The notes: a model not told the origin generated them from the sequence alone. Positions 11,638 through 19,242 are shown, numbered from the stretch's first letter. The stretch is 34,157 nucleotides of DNA from Verrucomicrobiota bacterium (GCA_023383055.1 JAHDYP010000062.1:1-34157); one strand, 5' to 3'. Numbers and translations: made by a program.

Positions 11638-11703
11638 CGCCCTCGCGGCGAGGGGTCCAACGGGGAAAACCGACCCCCCTGCGGGCGGGTCCCTCTTTTT
11701 TTT
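11638..11703 (+). terminator. Hairpins plus eight-T run (terminator-like), orphan on + strand
   Basis: Two GC-rich hairpins precede a run of eight T. The first is CCCTCG / CGAGGG with a short loop at about 11640-11654. The second is at 11672-11691, GACCC / GGGTC with further C-G pairs and one mismatch, followed by TCCCTC and T at 11696-11703. The geometry fits a Rho-independent terminator reading rightwards, yet the only gene to its left (uup) runs leftwards. It may end a short unannotated transcript, or it may be a structural part of the RNA region that follows. Confidence 0.4.
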
Positions 11704-11749
11704 GAACATCATCCCACCCGGCGGGGTCGAACTGCTTGATAACATTGTG

Positions 11750-11906
11750 GGCGCTGTTCGGTAAGGGTTGGCAGAGAGGTCCTGTTAGTGACGAGGTTCG
11801 GACAGCGCGGAGTTAGTTGGCCTCGTCACCCTTCTGAGCGTTTCGGTGAAGACGTGAGCGACCTCATCACCATCGAGCCGGAGAGCGTTTCTCCGGCTCT
11901 TTTTTT
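11750..11906 (+). ncRNA. Candidate structured RNA with pseudoknot and intrinsic terminator
   Basis: No gene lies between 11569 and 11977, but several exact complementary segments do. Helix A pairs GCGCTGT (11751-11757) with ACAGCGC (11802-11808). Helix B pairs GTGACGAGG (11788-11796) with CCTCGTCAC (11821-11829). A opens before B and closes inside it, so the two cross as an H-type pseudoknot. A third hairpin is GGTGA...TGAG-CGAC-CTCATCACC at about 11845-11870. The segment ends with a textbook terminator at 11875-11906. The 5' end is not defined. It could be an independent small RNA or the leader of accA, whose start codon is 72 bases beyond the terminator. It does not match any RNA family I can recognise (not tmRNA, RNase P or SRP). 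Confidence 0.5.
11875..11906 (+). terminator. Rho-independent terminator upstream of accA
   Basis: A perfect 9-bp stem, GAGCCGGAG (11875-11883) with CTCCGGCTC (11891-11899), and a 7-base loop AGCGTTT, followed directly by seven T (11900-11906). It reads rightwards and therefore ends a transcript that starts upstream, between uup and accA. No protein gene on this strand is available to be terminated, which is the main support for the RNA proposed just before it. Confidence 0.85.
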
Positions 11907-11977
11907 CCCCATTGCGCCAATCCCGCGCCGAACCTAAACTCCCCGGCACACAATGGCCGGCGCCTGCGCCCGTCCCC

Positions 11978-12991
11978 ATGAAGCATCATCTCGATTTCGA
12001 AAAGCCGATCGTCGAACTCCAACGCAAGTTGGAGGAACTCAGACGACAGCCGGAAACCGCCACCCTGGGAGTCAATTTCGAGGATGAGATTGGCCAAATC
12101 GAACGGAAGATCGAGGAAACTCGACGCCAGGTCTTCGCCAATCTTACTCCCTGGCAACGGGTTCAGTTGGCCCGACACCCGAAACGCCCGTACACCCTCG
12201 ATTACCTCAAACTCGGCTTCGCCGACTTCCACGAACTCCACGGCGACCGGCTCTTCTCGGACGACCGCGCTGTGGTCGGCGGTTTCGCCCGACTCGACCA
12301 ACACAAGGTCATGATCGTGGGCACCCAAAAGGGACGCGAAACCAAAGAAAACATCCTCCGCAATTTCGGTTCCGCCCATCCCGAGGGTTATCGCAAGGCC
12401 CTGCGCCTGATGCGCCTCGCCGACAAGTTTCAACTCCCCATCATCACCTTCATCGACACCGCTGGCGCCTACCCGGGCATCGGCGCCGAAGAACGGCACA
12501 TCGCCGAGGCCATCGCAGTCAACCTTCGCGAAATGATGCTGCTCGAAGTCCCCATCATCGCGGTGGTGGTGGGCGAAGGCGGCTCGGGCGGCGCCCTCGG
12601 CATTGGTGTGGCCAATCGGGTCCTGATCCTCGAAAACGCCTACTACTCCGTGATCAGCCCCGAGGGCTGCGCCGCAATCCTTTGGAAAGACCGCTCCGCC
12701 ACCATGAAGGCCGCCGCCGCCCTCAAGATCACCGCCAATGACTTGCTCCAACTCGGGCTGGTCGATGAAATCGTCCCGGAACCGCTCGGAGGGGCGCACA
12801 ACGATGCCAAGACCACTGTCGGCAGCCTCAAAGCGGTCCTGCTCAAACATCTCACCGAGATCCTCGAACTCCCGCCCGCTGCGCGACTCAAACAACGCTA
12901 CGACAAGTTTCGCGCCTACGGCCGGTTCCTCGAGCCCAAGCCCGCCAAATCCAGGCGCGAAGCCTCGTCGCCTGCTCCCGAAGAGGCATAA
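11978..12991 (+). CDS. accA: Acetyl-CoA carboxylase carboxyltransferase subunit alpha
   Basis: A 337-residue protein matching AccA, the alpha subunit of the carboxyltransferase that transfers CO2 from biotin to acetyl-CoA in the first step of fatty-acid synthesis. The N-terminal coiled coil (FEKPIVELQRKLEEL...IEETRRQVF) leads into LTPWQRVQLARHPKRPYTLDYL, the family hallmark. The crotonase-fold core has IITFIDTAGAYPGIGAEERHIAEAIA, VVVGEGGSGGALGIGVANRVL and YYSVISPEGCAAILWKD. The length is usual for the family. ATG 11978 is chosen because similarity begins at once (MKHHLDFEKPI); the frame is open a little further upstream without similarity. The manA gene follows 21 bases later. Confidence 0.96.
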   Translation: MKHHLDFEKPIVELQRKLEELRRQPETATLGVNFEDEIGQIERKIEETRRQVFANLTPWQRVQLARHPKRPYTLDYLKLGFADFHELHGDRLFSDDRAVVGGFARLDQHKVMIVGTQKGRETKENILRNFGSAHPEGYRKALRLMRLADKFQLPIITFIDTAGAYPGIGAEERHIAEAIAVNLREMMLLEVPIIAVVVGEGGSGGALGIGVANRVLILENAYYSVISPEGCAAILWKDRSATMKAAAALKITANDLLQLGLVDEIVPEPLGGAHNDAKTTVGSLKAVLLKHLTEILELPPAARLKQRYDKFRAYGRFLEPKPAKSRREASSPAPEEA

Positions 12992-13012
12992 GCACCCGCC
13001 GGCGCAGGCCCC

Positions 13013-13981
13013 ATGCTCTATCCCCTGCAGTTTGAGCCGATCCTCAAAGAACGCGTTTGGGGCGGAAACCACCTGCATCGGCTCTACGGCAAACCGGCCC
13101 CGACCGGACTGACGATCGGCGAATCCTGGGAAATCACCGACCGCCCGGAGGGCGTCAGCGTCATCAGAAATGGTCCGTTGGCCGGCCGGGATTTGCGCTG
13201 GCTGATGGAACATCACCGCGCCGGTTTGCTCGGCAACGCCGCCGCTCAGCACAATCACTTTCCTCTGCTCTGCAAAATACTCGATGCCAGCCAAAAGCTC
13301 TCTCTCCAGGTCCATCCGCCAGCCTCGGTTGCCGCCCGGCTCGGCGGTGCACCCAAGACCGAGATGTGGTTCATCGCCCACGCGGAACCGGGCGCCGAGC
13401 TTTACGCGGGTCTGCGACACGGCGTCACCCGCGCGCTGTTCGAAAGCCGGATCGCCGACGGCACCGTTGCCGATTGTTTTCATCGGCTGCCCGTCCAACG
13501 CGGCGATGTCATGTTCCTCCCCAGTGGCCGCGTGCACGCCCTCGGTGCTGGACTCGTCATCTTCGAGATCCAACAGAACTCGGACACCACCTACCGCGTG
13601 TTCGACTGGAACCGGGTCGGTCTGGATGGCAAACCGCGTGATCTGCACATCGAACAATCGCTGGCCTGCATCGATTTCAGCGATTTCGAGCCCTCCCTGG
13701 TGCAAGCCCCATGGCATACCGCCCATGAACTCCGCCGGAAAACCCTGGTTCGATCGGATCTCTTCCAGGTCGACCAGATCGCTTTGCTTCCCCAATCCAT
13801 CCTGGCCATCGAAGGCGGCCAGATGCGCATCCTCGCCGCCGTCGAAGGCGCCATTCAGCTCACCTCCGGAACGTATTCCCTCCGCCTCGCCGCGGGCCAG
13901 TTCTGCCTCCTGCCCGCCACCCTGCCCGAGGCCAGCGTGACCAGCGGCACGCCCGCCACGCTCCTCGACATCACCCTCTGA
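13013..13981 (+). CDS. manA: Class I mannose-6-phosphate isomerase
   Basis: A 322-residue cupin-fold isomerase that interconverts mannose-6-phosphate and fructose-6-phosphate. Zinc and substrate motifs typical of the short (Bacillus-type) class I enzymes are visible: PILKERVWGG near the start, GESWEITDRPEG, LCKILDASQKLSLQVHP with the QVHP metal ligands, KTEMWFI with the glutamate ligand, and GDVMFLPSGRVHALGAGLVIFEIQQNSD carrying the last histidine and the active-site region. The C-terminal cupin half ends with a short beta-strand (LLDITL). It starts 21 bases after accA on the same strand and is probably co-transcribed, although the two products have no shared pathway. It could supply mannose-6-phosphate for nucleotide sugars. 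Confidence 0.92.
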   Translation: MLYPLQFEPILKERVWGGNHLHRLYGKPAPTGLTIGESWEITDRPEGVSVIRNGPLAGRDLRWLMEHHRAGLLGNAAAQHNHFPLLCKILDASQKLSLQVHPPASVAARLGGAPKTEMWFIAHAEPGAELYAGLRHGVTRALFESRIADGTVADCFHRLPVQRGDVMFLPSGRVHALGAGLVIFEIQQNSDTTYRVFDWNRVGLDGKPRDLHIEQSLACIDFSDFEPSLVQAPWHTAHELRRKTLVRSDLFQVDQIALLPQSILAIEGGQMRILAAVEGAIQLTSGTYSLRLAAGQFCLLPATLPEASVTSGTPATLLDITL

Positions 13982-14054
13982 TCGCGGAACCGGCCAAATC
14001 AACCCCTGCCGTCCAACTTGAACCGCTCGTTTTCCTGTGTACTCCATGATCTCC

Positions 14055-14125
14055 CGTAAACGGGCGGCAGCCAGGAGACAGCAACAATGCCAAGCTGAGG
14101 CTGCATAACCTGTTTACGGCCGCCC
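14055..14125. promoter_or_regulatory. Nested and alternative inverted repeats upstream of sigma-54 activator gene
   Basis: The 215-base gap between manA and the activator gene holds an ordered set of complementary blocks. CGTAAAC (14055-14061) pairs with GTTTACG (14112-14118), enclosing GCAGCC (14067-14072) with GGCTGC (14099-14104). In addition GGGCGGC (14062-14068) can pair with GCCGCCC (14119-14125), which would exclude the first arrangement. There is no T run after it, so it is not a simple terminator. It may be an mRNA leader with two folds or an operator region. The remainder of the gap shows nothing I can assign. Confidence 0.35.
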
Positions 14126-14196
14126 GGCACTGTGGCACAAACTGGTTGAAATGGTCGGAACCAAATCGTCCCTTATGAGGATCGAGGTCACCGCTT

Positions 14197-16131
14197 ATGG
14201 ATAACCACCTGACGCTGCCCTCAAGGGAAAACGAAATCCTGCGCCTGGTGATCGAAGGTACCGTGTCCGAAACCGGCACGGACTTCTTCCGCGCGCTGGT
14301 GAAGAACCTGGCCACCGCCCTCGGAACCGCCGGGGCCTGGGTCACGGAATACCTGCCCGCGCCCTGCCGGTTGCGGGCTTTGGGCATGTGGTTCAACGGT
14401 CAGTTTATCGACCACTACGAATACAAGGTCGCCGGCACCCCGTGCGAAAGCGTGGTTTGCTCGAAGTCACGGGTGCATTTTCCCGACAACGTGATCGCGT
14501 TGTTTCCCGGCGACAACGATCTGCGGCCGATGAAGGCCGTCAGCTATCTCGGCGCCCCACTGCTCGATACCAACGGCGAAGTCCTCGGCCATCTCTCGGT
14601 GCTCGACACCAAGCCAATGCCGGCCGATCCCAGAACGATCTCCCTGTTCGATATCTTCGCCGCCCGCGCCGCCGCCGAACATCGACGCCTCAAAGCCGAA
14701 CTTGAACTCCGCGCGCGCGAGGAACAACTCGCCCGCCTGCTCGAGAGCGCCATGGACGCCATCCTGGTCCTGGACGCGCAGTTTGCCATCGTCCGGGTCA
14801 ATCCGGCCGGACGACGATTATTCGGCTGCGGCGAGGAGGATCTGGTGGGCGAAAACCTCAACGATTTTCTGGTCCAGGAAAGCGCGGCTCAGGTCGCCGC
14901 TTTCTTGAAGGAACTCAAAAGCCGGCCTGAAGGCCGCCAGCAATTATGGGTGCCCCAGAACTTCATTGCCCGACGCTGGGACCATACGGTGTTCCCGGCG
15001 GAGGCCACGCTCTCGAGATTCGAAAGCCGCGGCCAGGTGTTCCACACCCTGATCCTGCGCAACACCAACGAGCGACTCGAGGCCGAGCGCCGAATTCAAC
15101 TGCTCACCCAGGAAACGGACTATCTTCGCGAAGCCATCCGCGAGTTGCCCGGCCACGGCGACTTCCTCGGTCGAAGCGATGCCATCCGGACCGTCCTTGA
15201 GGCGGTCCAACGCGTTGCCCCCACCGATTCCACCGTGCTCATCACCGGCGAAACCGGCACCGGCAAGGAACTGGTCGCCCGCGCCATCCACCGCTCGAGC
15301 CCGCGTGCCGACAAACCCCTGGTGCTGGTCAATTGCGCCGCCATCCCCTCCAACCTCATCGAAAGCGAGTTCTTCGGCCACGAACGCGGCGCGTTCACCG
15401 GCGCCCTGACCCGGCGCGAAGGCCGGTTCGCCCTCGCCAACCAGAGCTCGATCTTCCTCGACGAGATCGGCGAACTGCCCCTTGAACTCCAGGCGAAACT
15501 GCTGCGAGTGCTCCAGGAAGGCGAGTTCGAACCGCTCGGCGGCACACGCACGGTCAAGGTCGACGTTCGCGTCATCGCGGCGACCAACCGCGACCTCAAA
15601 CAAATGACCGCCGATGGCCGCTTCCGGGAAGACCTCTATTTCCGACTGCATGTCTTTCCCGTCCACCTGCCGCCACTCCGCGACCGCGGCCAGGACATCG
15701 AATTGCTGGCCGATTCTTTTATCCAGCGGTTCGGGCGGCGGCTCGGCAAGCGGATCGATCCGCTGACCCCAAACCAGCTCAGACTGCTCCGCGCTTACGA
15801 CTGGCCGGGCAACGTCCGCGAACTCCAGAATGTCATCGAACGCGCCATCATCCTCGCCTCCGACTCCCGTCTGCAACTTGAACGCGCCATGACCGGAGCC
15901 AACCCGCCCCCGCAACCGCCCACAACCGTTCCGTCGGTCGATCACGAAATCCCGCGCGTCCTCACCTCGCCGCAACTACTCGAGCTCGAACGGAAGAATC
16001 TTCTCCGAGCGCTGGAAATCTGCCAATGGAAGGTCGCGGGTGAACAGGGCGCCGCCCGCTTGCTTGCCGTCCCTCCCACCACCCTCTCCTCGCGCATGAA
16101 AGCCCTGGGCATCATCCGCCCGCGCACCTGA
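14197..16131 (+). CDS. Sigma-54-dependent transcriptional activator (GAF-PAS-AAA+-Fis)
   Basis: A 644-residue enhancer-binding protein. An N-terminal GAF-like sensor domain occupies about residues 15-170 ([22 protein letters not shown] is typical). A PAS domain follows at about 180-290 ([31 protein letters not shown]). The AAA+ domain has Walker A GETGTGKE (351-358), the sigma-54 contact loop GAFTGA (398-403), Walker B IFLDEI (419-424), and [16 protein letters not shown] Fis-type helix-turn-helix occupies the last 45 residues ([24 protein letters not shown]). All motifs needed to activate sigma-54 polymerase are intact. There is no receiver domain, so the signal is probably a small ligand or a cofactor bound by GAF or PAS. 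The OsmC gene just downstream has a matching palindrome and promoter. Confidence 0.94.
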   Translation: MDNHLTLPSRENEILRLVIEGTVSETGTDFFRALVKNLATALGTAGAWVTEYLPAPCRLRALGMWFNGQFIDHYEYKVAGTPCESVVCSKSRVHFPDNVIALFPGDNDLRPMKAVSYLGAPLLDTNGEVLGHLSVLDTKPMPADPRTISLFDIFAARAAAEHRRLKAELELRAREEQLARLLESAMDAILVLDAQFAIVRVNPAGRRLFGCGEEDLVGENLNDFLVQESAAQVAAFLKELKSRPEGRQQLWVPQNFIARRWDHTVFPAEATLSRFESRGQVFHTLILRNTNERLEAERRIQLLTQETDYLREAIRELPGHGDFLGRSDAIRTVLEAVQRVAPTDSTVLITGETGTGKELVARAIHRSSPRADKPLVLVNCAAIPSNLIESEFFGHERGAFTGALTRREGRFALANQSSIFLDEIGELPLELQAKLLRVLQEGEFEPLGGTRTVKVDVRVIAATNRDLKQMTADGRFREDLYFRLHVFPVHLPPLRDRGQDIELLADSFIQRFGRRLGKRIDPLTPNQLRLLRAYDWPGNVRELQNVIERAIILASDSRLQLERAMTGANPPPQPPTTVPSVDHEIPRVLTSPQLLELERKNLLRALEICQWKVAGEQGAARLLAVPPTTLSSRMKALGIIRPRT

Positions 16132-16212
16132 TTCCGGCGCGCGCTGTCATGACCGCGGCGGCGCCGGCCCTTTCGCTGGCCGGTCGCAGGCGATTTTCCG
16201 TGAGTGAAACCG

Positions 16213-16241
16213 ACGACATCTCGTGATTCACGAAATGTCGT
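16213..16241. promoter_or_regulatory. Near-perfect palindrome, probable activator binding site
   Basis: The left arm CGACATCTCGTGA (16214-16226) and right arm TCACGAAATGTCG (16228-16240) are inverted complements with one mismatch around a single central base; the flanking A/T pair extends each arm by one. TCGTGAT occurs again at 16238-16244 in direct orientation. There is no T run and no gene to terminate, so a protein-binding site is the better reading. It lies about 70 bases before a sigma-54-like promoter, the usual place for an upstream activating sequence. Confidence 0.65.
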
Positions 16242-16310
16242 GATCCCGCGGCAAGCCGGGCCGACACGCAACATTTTGCCAATCAACGGCCGGCATGCTT
16301 TTCACCCGGC

Positions 16311-16326
16311 TGGCATCCATCCGGCA
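16311..16326 (+). promoter_or_regulatory. Sigma-54 (-24/-12) promoter candidate for the OsmC gene
   Basis: TGGCATCCATCCGGCA has the obligatory GG and GC separated by ten bases. TGGCAT matches five of six bases of the -24 element, and GGCA occupies the -12 position where TTGCA is the consensus. It lies 82 bases before the OsmC start and downstream of the palindrome at 16213-16241. The -12 half is imperfect, so the call rests partly on context. Confidence 0.5.
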
Positions 16327-16407
16327 ATAGCCCCACCCGTCCGCGCCGGAATGAATCCGGATGCGACCAATAAACGAAATCAACCATCCATCGAGAAAGT
16401 CAAAATC

Positions 16408-16965
16408 ATGACCACTACCATCGAAGAAACCACCCTCAACGGCGTCAACGTCACCCGGCTCGGCCAAACCATCGAAGCCATCCGTCAACAACCCGAACTG
16501 GCCGAGTTCCAGTTCCGCGCCCGAAACCAGTGGATCGACGGCGGCCATAACCAGGCCAGAATCGATGGCTTTTACGGGACATGCCAGGAAATCGAACGCG
16601 CGAAGGGTTTCGTGTTCGACGCCGACGAGCCACCCGTGCTCCTGGGGGAAGACCAGGGCGCCAACCCGGTCGAGTTCGTCCTCGCCGGACTCTCGGGCTG
16701 TATGACCACCACCCTGGCTTACCACGCCGCCGGCCGCGGCCACCGCATCGAGGCCATCTCGAGCGAGTTCGAAGGTGACCTCGACTTGCACGGGCTCCTC
16801 GACCTCGATCCCAACACGCGGAGTGGCTACCGCGAAATTCGCGTCAAGTTCAAGGTCAAAGGCGACATCGACGAAGCCACCATCCACGAACTCATCCGCA
16901 AATCGCCCGTGTTCGATATCGTCAGCAATCCAGTCCCCATCAAGATCGTCGTCGAGAAGCAGTAG
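16408..16965 (+). CDS. OsmC/Ohr-family protein
   Basis: A 185-residue OsmC-family protein. Members are thiol-dependent peroxidases that reduce organic hydroperoxides, or relatives of unknown substrate. The family core is visible: ANPVEFVLAGLSGCMTTTLAYHAAGRGHRIEAISSEFEGDLDLHG. This contains the conserved cysteine of the first motif (GLSGC); a clear second catalytic cysteine is not visible, since the later equivalent reads SPVFDIVSNPVPIKI. It is therefore closer to the YhfA/OsmC-like branch than to Ohr, and peroxidase activity is uncertain. ATG 16408 is chosen from the start MTTTIEETTLNG; the open frame upstream runs through the promoter region. It is apparently controlled by the sigma-54 activator encoded just before it. 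Confidence 0.88.
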   Translation: MTTTIEETTLNGVNVTRLGQTIEAIRQQPELAEFQFRARNQWIDGGHNQARIDGFYGTCQEIERAKGFVFDADEPPVLLGEDQGANPVEFVLAGLSGCMTTTLAYHAAGRGHRIEAISSEFEGDLDLHGLLDLDPNTRSGYREIRVKFKVKGDIDEATIHELIRKSPVFDIVSNPVPIKIVVEKQ

Positions 16966-17127
16966 CCGCCCCCCACGAGCGGAGCCCGCCGCGGGGTTGG
17001 ATCCCCCGTCGCGGGCCCGGTCTGTCGAACCGCAAACACCCGACGCCCAACGCTGAATTGATGGAGGTGCGCTACTCCTTTCGGCCCATGGTCAGTTCAA
17101 TCCCCAAGTGTTATTCGAATCACCGTT

Positions 17128-17388
17128 ATGAAATTGAATCGCACGAGCCCCCTCCCGTCGGACGAAGTGCTCCGAGCCCGGCGGCGCATCGAAAACGATT
17201 TCGTCAAACTACGCCTGGCCGAACCGCGCATCTCGCGCCTGGCACTGAACGAAGCGGAGGCGATCGCCTGGCAGTCCGGCTGGCCCCACCTGCTCTTCCC
17301 CGCCCTCGCCGAGGAGAAACTCCAGGCGTTGTCGGCATGGCGCCGCGCCCAGAAAGCGCTGCGCGGACCCGCCGACGAAATCGCCTGA
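17128..17388 (+). CDS. Small hypothetical protein
   Basis: An 86-residue frame with an ATG start that I do not recognise. It is rich in arginine, alanine and leucine, has no signal peptide or membrane helix, and is predicted mostly helical (LPSDEVLRARRRIENDFVKLRLAEPR, EEKLQALSAWRRAQKAL). It stands alone on this strand between the OsmC gene and the convergent GspE remnant, whose stop codon is only ten bases away. Dense packing and ordinary codon use make it plausible as a real gene, but no function can be proposed. The 162 bases before it hold nothing I can identify. Confidence 0.5.
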   Translation: MKLNRTSPLPSDEVLRARRRIENDFVKLRLAEPRISRLALNEAEAIAWQSGWPHLLFPALAEEKLQALSAWRRAQKALRGPADEIA

Positions 17389-17397
17389 GCCGCTCGC

Positions 17398-17778
17398 TCA
17401 ACCCTCGTCCATCGCCATGACCCGCACGATTTCCTCCAGCGTGATCTGGCCGGTCAATACCCGGCGCAGCCCCATGCGCCAAAGCGTCCGCATGCCCTGC
17501 TGAATCGCCACCTGCTGGAGCGCGCGCGTGGGCAACTTCTGGAGTATGGCGTCACGCAGAACTTCATTCACTTCGAGCATCTCGGTGACCGCCGTCCGGC
17601 CCTGGTACCCGGTGTCAAGGCACTCCTTGCATCCCACGCCCCGTCGGAAGGTCGCCTCTATGTGAATGTCGCTCGCCCCCGCCTCGATCGCGTCGGTCAA
17701 CCGGCGATTCACCAGCGTGGCGATCTCGATCGCACCCTGGCCGGCGACCGACTGGAGGTATTCCGTGGTATGGTTCAT
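17398..17778 (-). CDS. GspE/PilB-like remnant lacking the ATPase core
   Basis: A 126-residue protein made of two separated pieces of a type II secretion / type IV pilus ATPase. Residues 14-42 (GAIEIATLVNRRLTDAIEAGASDIHIEA) match the segment just before the nucleotide-binding domain. From about residue 46, GVGCKECLDTGYQGRTAVTEML...LTGQITLEEIVRVMAMDEG matches the C-terminal zinc-motif and tail. Walker A, the Asp boxes and Walker B, some 250 residues in normal proteins, are missing, yet the frame is intact. It cannot be a working ATPase. Its ATG overlaps the tmk stop codon (ATGA), so it is probably translated. It is either a decayed gene kept by chance or a small regulator that competes with a full ATPase. 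Confidence 0.75.
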   Translation of the reverse strand: MNHTTEYLQSVAGQGAIEIATLVNRRLTDAIEAGASDIHIEATFRRGVGCKECLDTGYQGRTAVTEMLEVNEVLRDAILQKLPTRALQQVAIQQGMRTLWRMGLRRVLTGQITLEEIVRVMAMDEG

Positions 17779-18488
17779 GGCAGGTGGCCCGCAACCGGCG
17801 GATCCGTGAGCCGCCGACTGACGATTTCCCAAATCTCCGCCGCCACCGCCGCGACCGGGCGCGCGGCATCGATCTGGCATACCCGGCCGGCCTCGGCATG
17901 CGCCACCTCACGGTAGCCCGCTTCGACCCTCCCGAAGAAGGCGGCGTCCGCTTCCTCGAACCGGTCGCGCGCGAACTCCGGTCGGACCGGTCCCTTTTCA
18001 TCCGCACTTCCGGCAGGCCGGGCTTTGCCCAACCGCTCGGACCGTCGACGCTCGCTGAGTTCCAGCGGAATGTACAGCAACAAAGTCAAATCCGGCCGCG
18101 TCTCGCCCACGGCGAAGTCAATGATCTCCCGGACGCGCCTCAGGTCCAATCCCCGGCCGTACCCTTGATACACCACCGTGGAATCGTAAAACCGGTCGCA
18201 CAACACCACTTCGCCGGCCGCCAGCGCCGGCCGAATTACCTCGCGCACCAACTGCGCCCGGCTGGCGTTCATCAGCAGCAGTTCGGTCTCCGGCGTCATG
18301 TCATGGTTGTGCGGGCTGTGCTTGAGGGTGTGCCGGATTTCCTCGCCGATCGGGGTGCCACCGGGCTCGCGAATCAGTCTGACCACGCGCCCGGTTTGAC
18401 GCACCTCCACGGCCAGCAGCTCGATCTGGGTCGATTTCCCGCTCCCTTCGGTCCCCTCGAATGTGATGAAGTATCCGTTCACAGGCAT
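17775..18488 (-). CDS. tmk: Thymidylate kinase
   Basis: A 237-residue dTMP kinase that makes dTDP for DNA synthesis. The P-loop is FEGTEGSGKST near residue 10; REPGGTPIGEEIR is the substrate-binding stretch; CDRFYDSTVVYQGYGRGLD carries the DR motif. The lid region around SERRRSERLGKARPAGSADEKG is longer than usual, giving a protein some 25 residues over the common length. ATG 18488 starts MPVNGYFITFEGTEG as expected; the upstream extension is not conserved. It follows the nucleotidyltransferase gene by seven bases and is overlapped at its end by the GspE remnant. Confidence 0.93.
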   Translation of the reverse strand: MPVNGYFITFEGTEGSGKSTQIELLAVEVRQTGRVVRLIREPGGTPIGEEIRHTLKHSPHNHDMTPETELLLMNASRAQLVREVIRPALAAGEVVLCDRFYDSTVVYQGYGRGLDLRRVREIIDFAVGETRPDLTLLLYIPLELSERRRSERLGKARPAGSADEKGPVRPEFARDRFEEADAAFFGRVEAGYREVAHAEAGRVCQIDAARPVAAVAAEIWEIVSRRLTDPPVAGHLP

Positions 18489-18495
18489 CCCACGG

Positions 18496-19242
18496 CTACG
18501 CCCCGTCAATAAACGGCAGCACGTTCCGACTCGCGAACTGGATGTCCTCGGGAAAATCAAGCTCGGTCCAGTGCATCCCCGTTACATCCTCGTAGTCAAA
18601 CCGCCCCTGGAGCACCATGTCCCGCAAGACTTCGTCATAGGACTCCCTGCGCCCGGCTCCGGTGGTGCGACGGACCGTGGCTTCCGCCAGCGCCGGCAGG
18701 TCGGTCGGATCCACCTTGAAAAAACCGACCGACTCCCCCACCAGATCGCACTCGCCCCGCCATTGTTTGCGGAATTCAAACGGGCGCCCGTCCCGCACCG
18801 GCACCAGCACCGGATCATCATCCGCGGTCGAATAGGACCGATCGACCAGCAACACGGTCCGGTGCACGGATCCCACCAACCGCGGCAGCATCTCCCGGCC
18901 ATACAGAACGTCTCCGTCCATGATCAAGACCGGCTCGCGCTCGGCCTGCAGTTGCGGCAGCGACACCGCGACACTGAGCACGCTTCCCTCCGTGTATTCC
19001 GGGTTCAGGATCGGTTGAATGGAGACCCCATACTTCTCCTCGAGCAAACGCATCTCACGGTGGACCTCCTCCGCCTTGTAGCCCACCACCACGCGAACGT
19101 CGTGAATCCCTATCTCGCGGAGCTGCCGGGCATGCCACTCGAGCAACGTGCGCCCGCCCAGCTTGAGCAGGATCTTGGGCTGCACGCTGTGCTCCGGTCC
19201 CAACCTCAACCCGCGACCTGCTGCATAGATAAAGGCTTTCAC
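18496..19242 (-). CDS. LicC-like nucleotidyltransferase (NTP-transferase)
   Basis: A 248-residue sugar/alcohol-phosphate nucleotidyltransferase. The signature is AAGRGLRLGPEHSVQPKILLKLGG (nucleotide loop plus PK), followed by LLEWHARQLREIGIHDVRVVVGYK and the metal-binding LIMDGDVLY. The overall form resembles phosphocholine cytidylyltransferases such as LicC and the nucleotidyltransferase half of inositol-phosphate cytidylyltransferases, so CDP-activation of a small phosphorylated alcohol is likely; the exact substrate is unknown. GTG 19242 gives VKAFIYAAGRG, the natural beginning. The frame stays open to 19359 without similarity. Neighbours upstream are an LPG-synthase-like membrane protein and a CDP-alcohol phosphatidyltransferase, which would use the activated headgroup. 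Confidence 0.85.
   Translation of the reverse strand: MKAFIYAAGRGLRLGPEHSVQPKILLKLGGRTLLEWHARQLREIGIHDVRVVVGYKAEEVHREMRLLEEKYGVSIQPILNPEYTEGSVLSVAVSLPQLQAEREPVLIMDGDVLYGREMLPRLVGSVHRTVLLVDRSYSTADDDPVLVPVRDGRPFEFRKQWRGECDLVGESVGFFKVDPTDLPALAEATVRRTTGAGRRESYDEVLRDMVLQGRFDYEDVTGMHWTELDFPEDIQFASRNVLPFIDGA

Noticed and set aside
11718..11740. A minus-strand stretch with TTCGACC resembling a tRNA or tmRNA T-loop.
   Set aside because: The flanking bases do not form a five-pair stem, and no other tRNA or tmRNA part was found nearby.
11867..14047. Long minus-strand open frame (726 codons) opposite accA and manA.
   Set aside because: Both genes on the plus strand are complete and well conserved; the opposite frame has no recognisable domain.
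14133..14149. TGGCAC followed by TTG, resembling a sigma-54 promoter for the activator's own gene.
   Set aside because: TTG follows TGGCAC after seven bases, so the GG and the -12 position are two bases too far apart for a functional -24/-12 promoter.
16213..16241. The palindrome read as a transcription terminator of the activator gene.
   Set aside because: No T run follows on either strand and the stem is AT/GC mixed with a one-base loop, which suits a protein-binding site, not an RNA hairpin.
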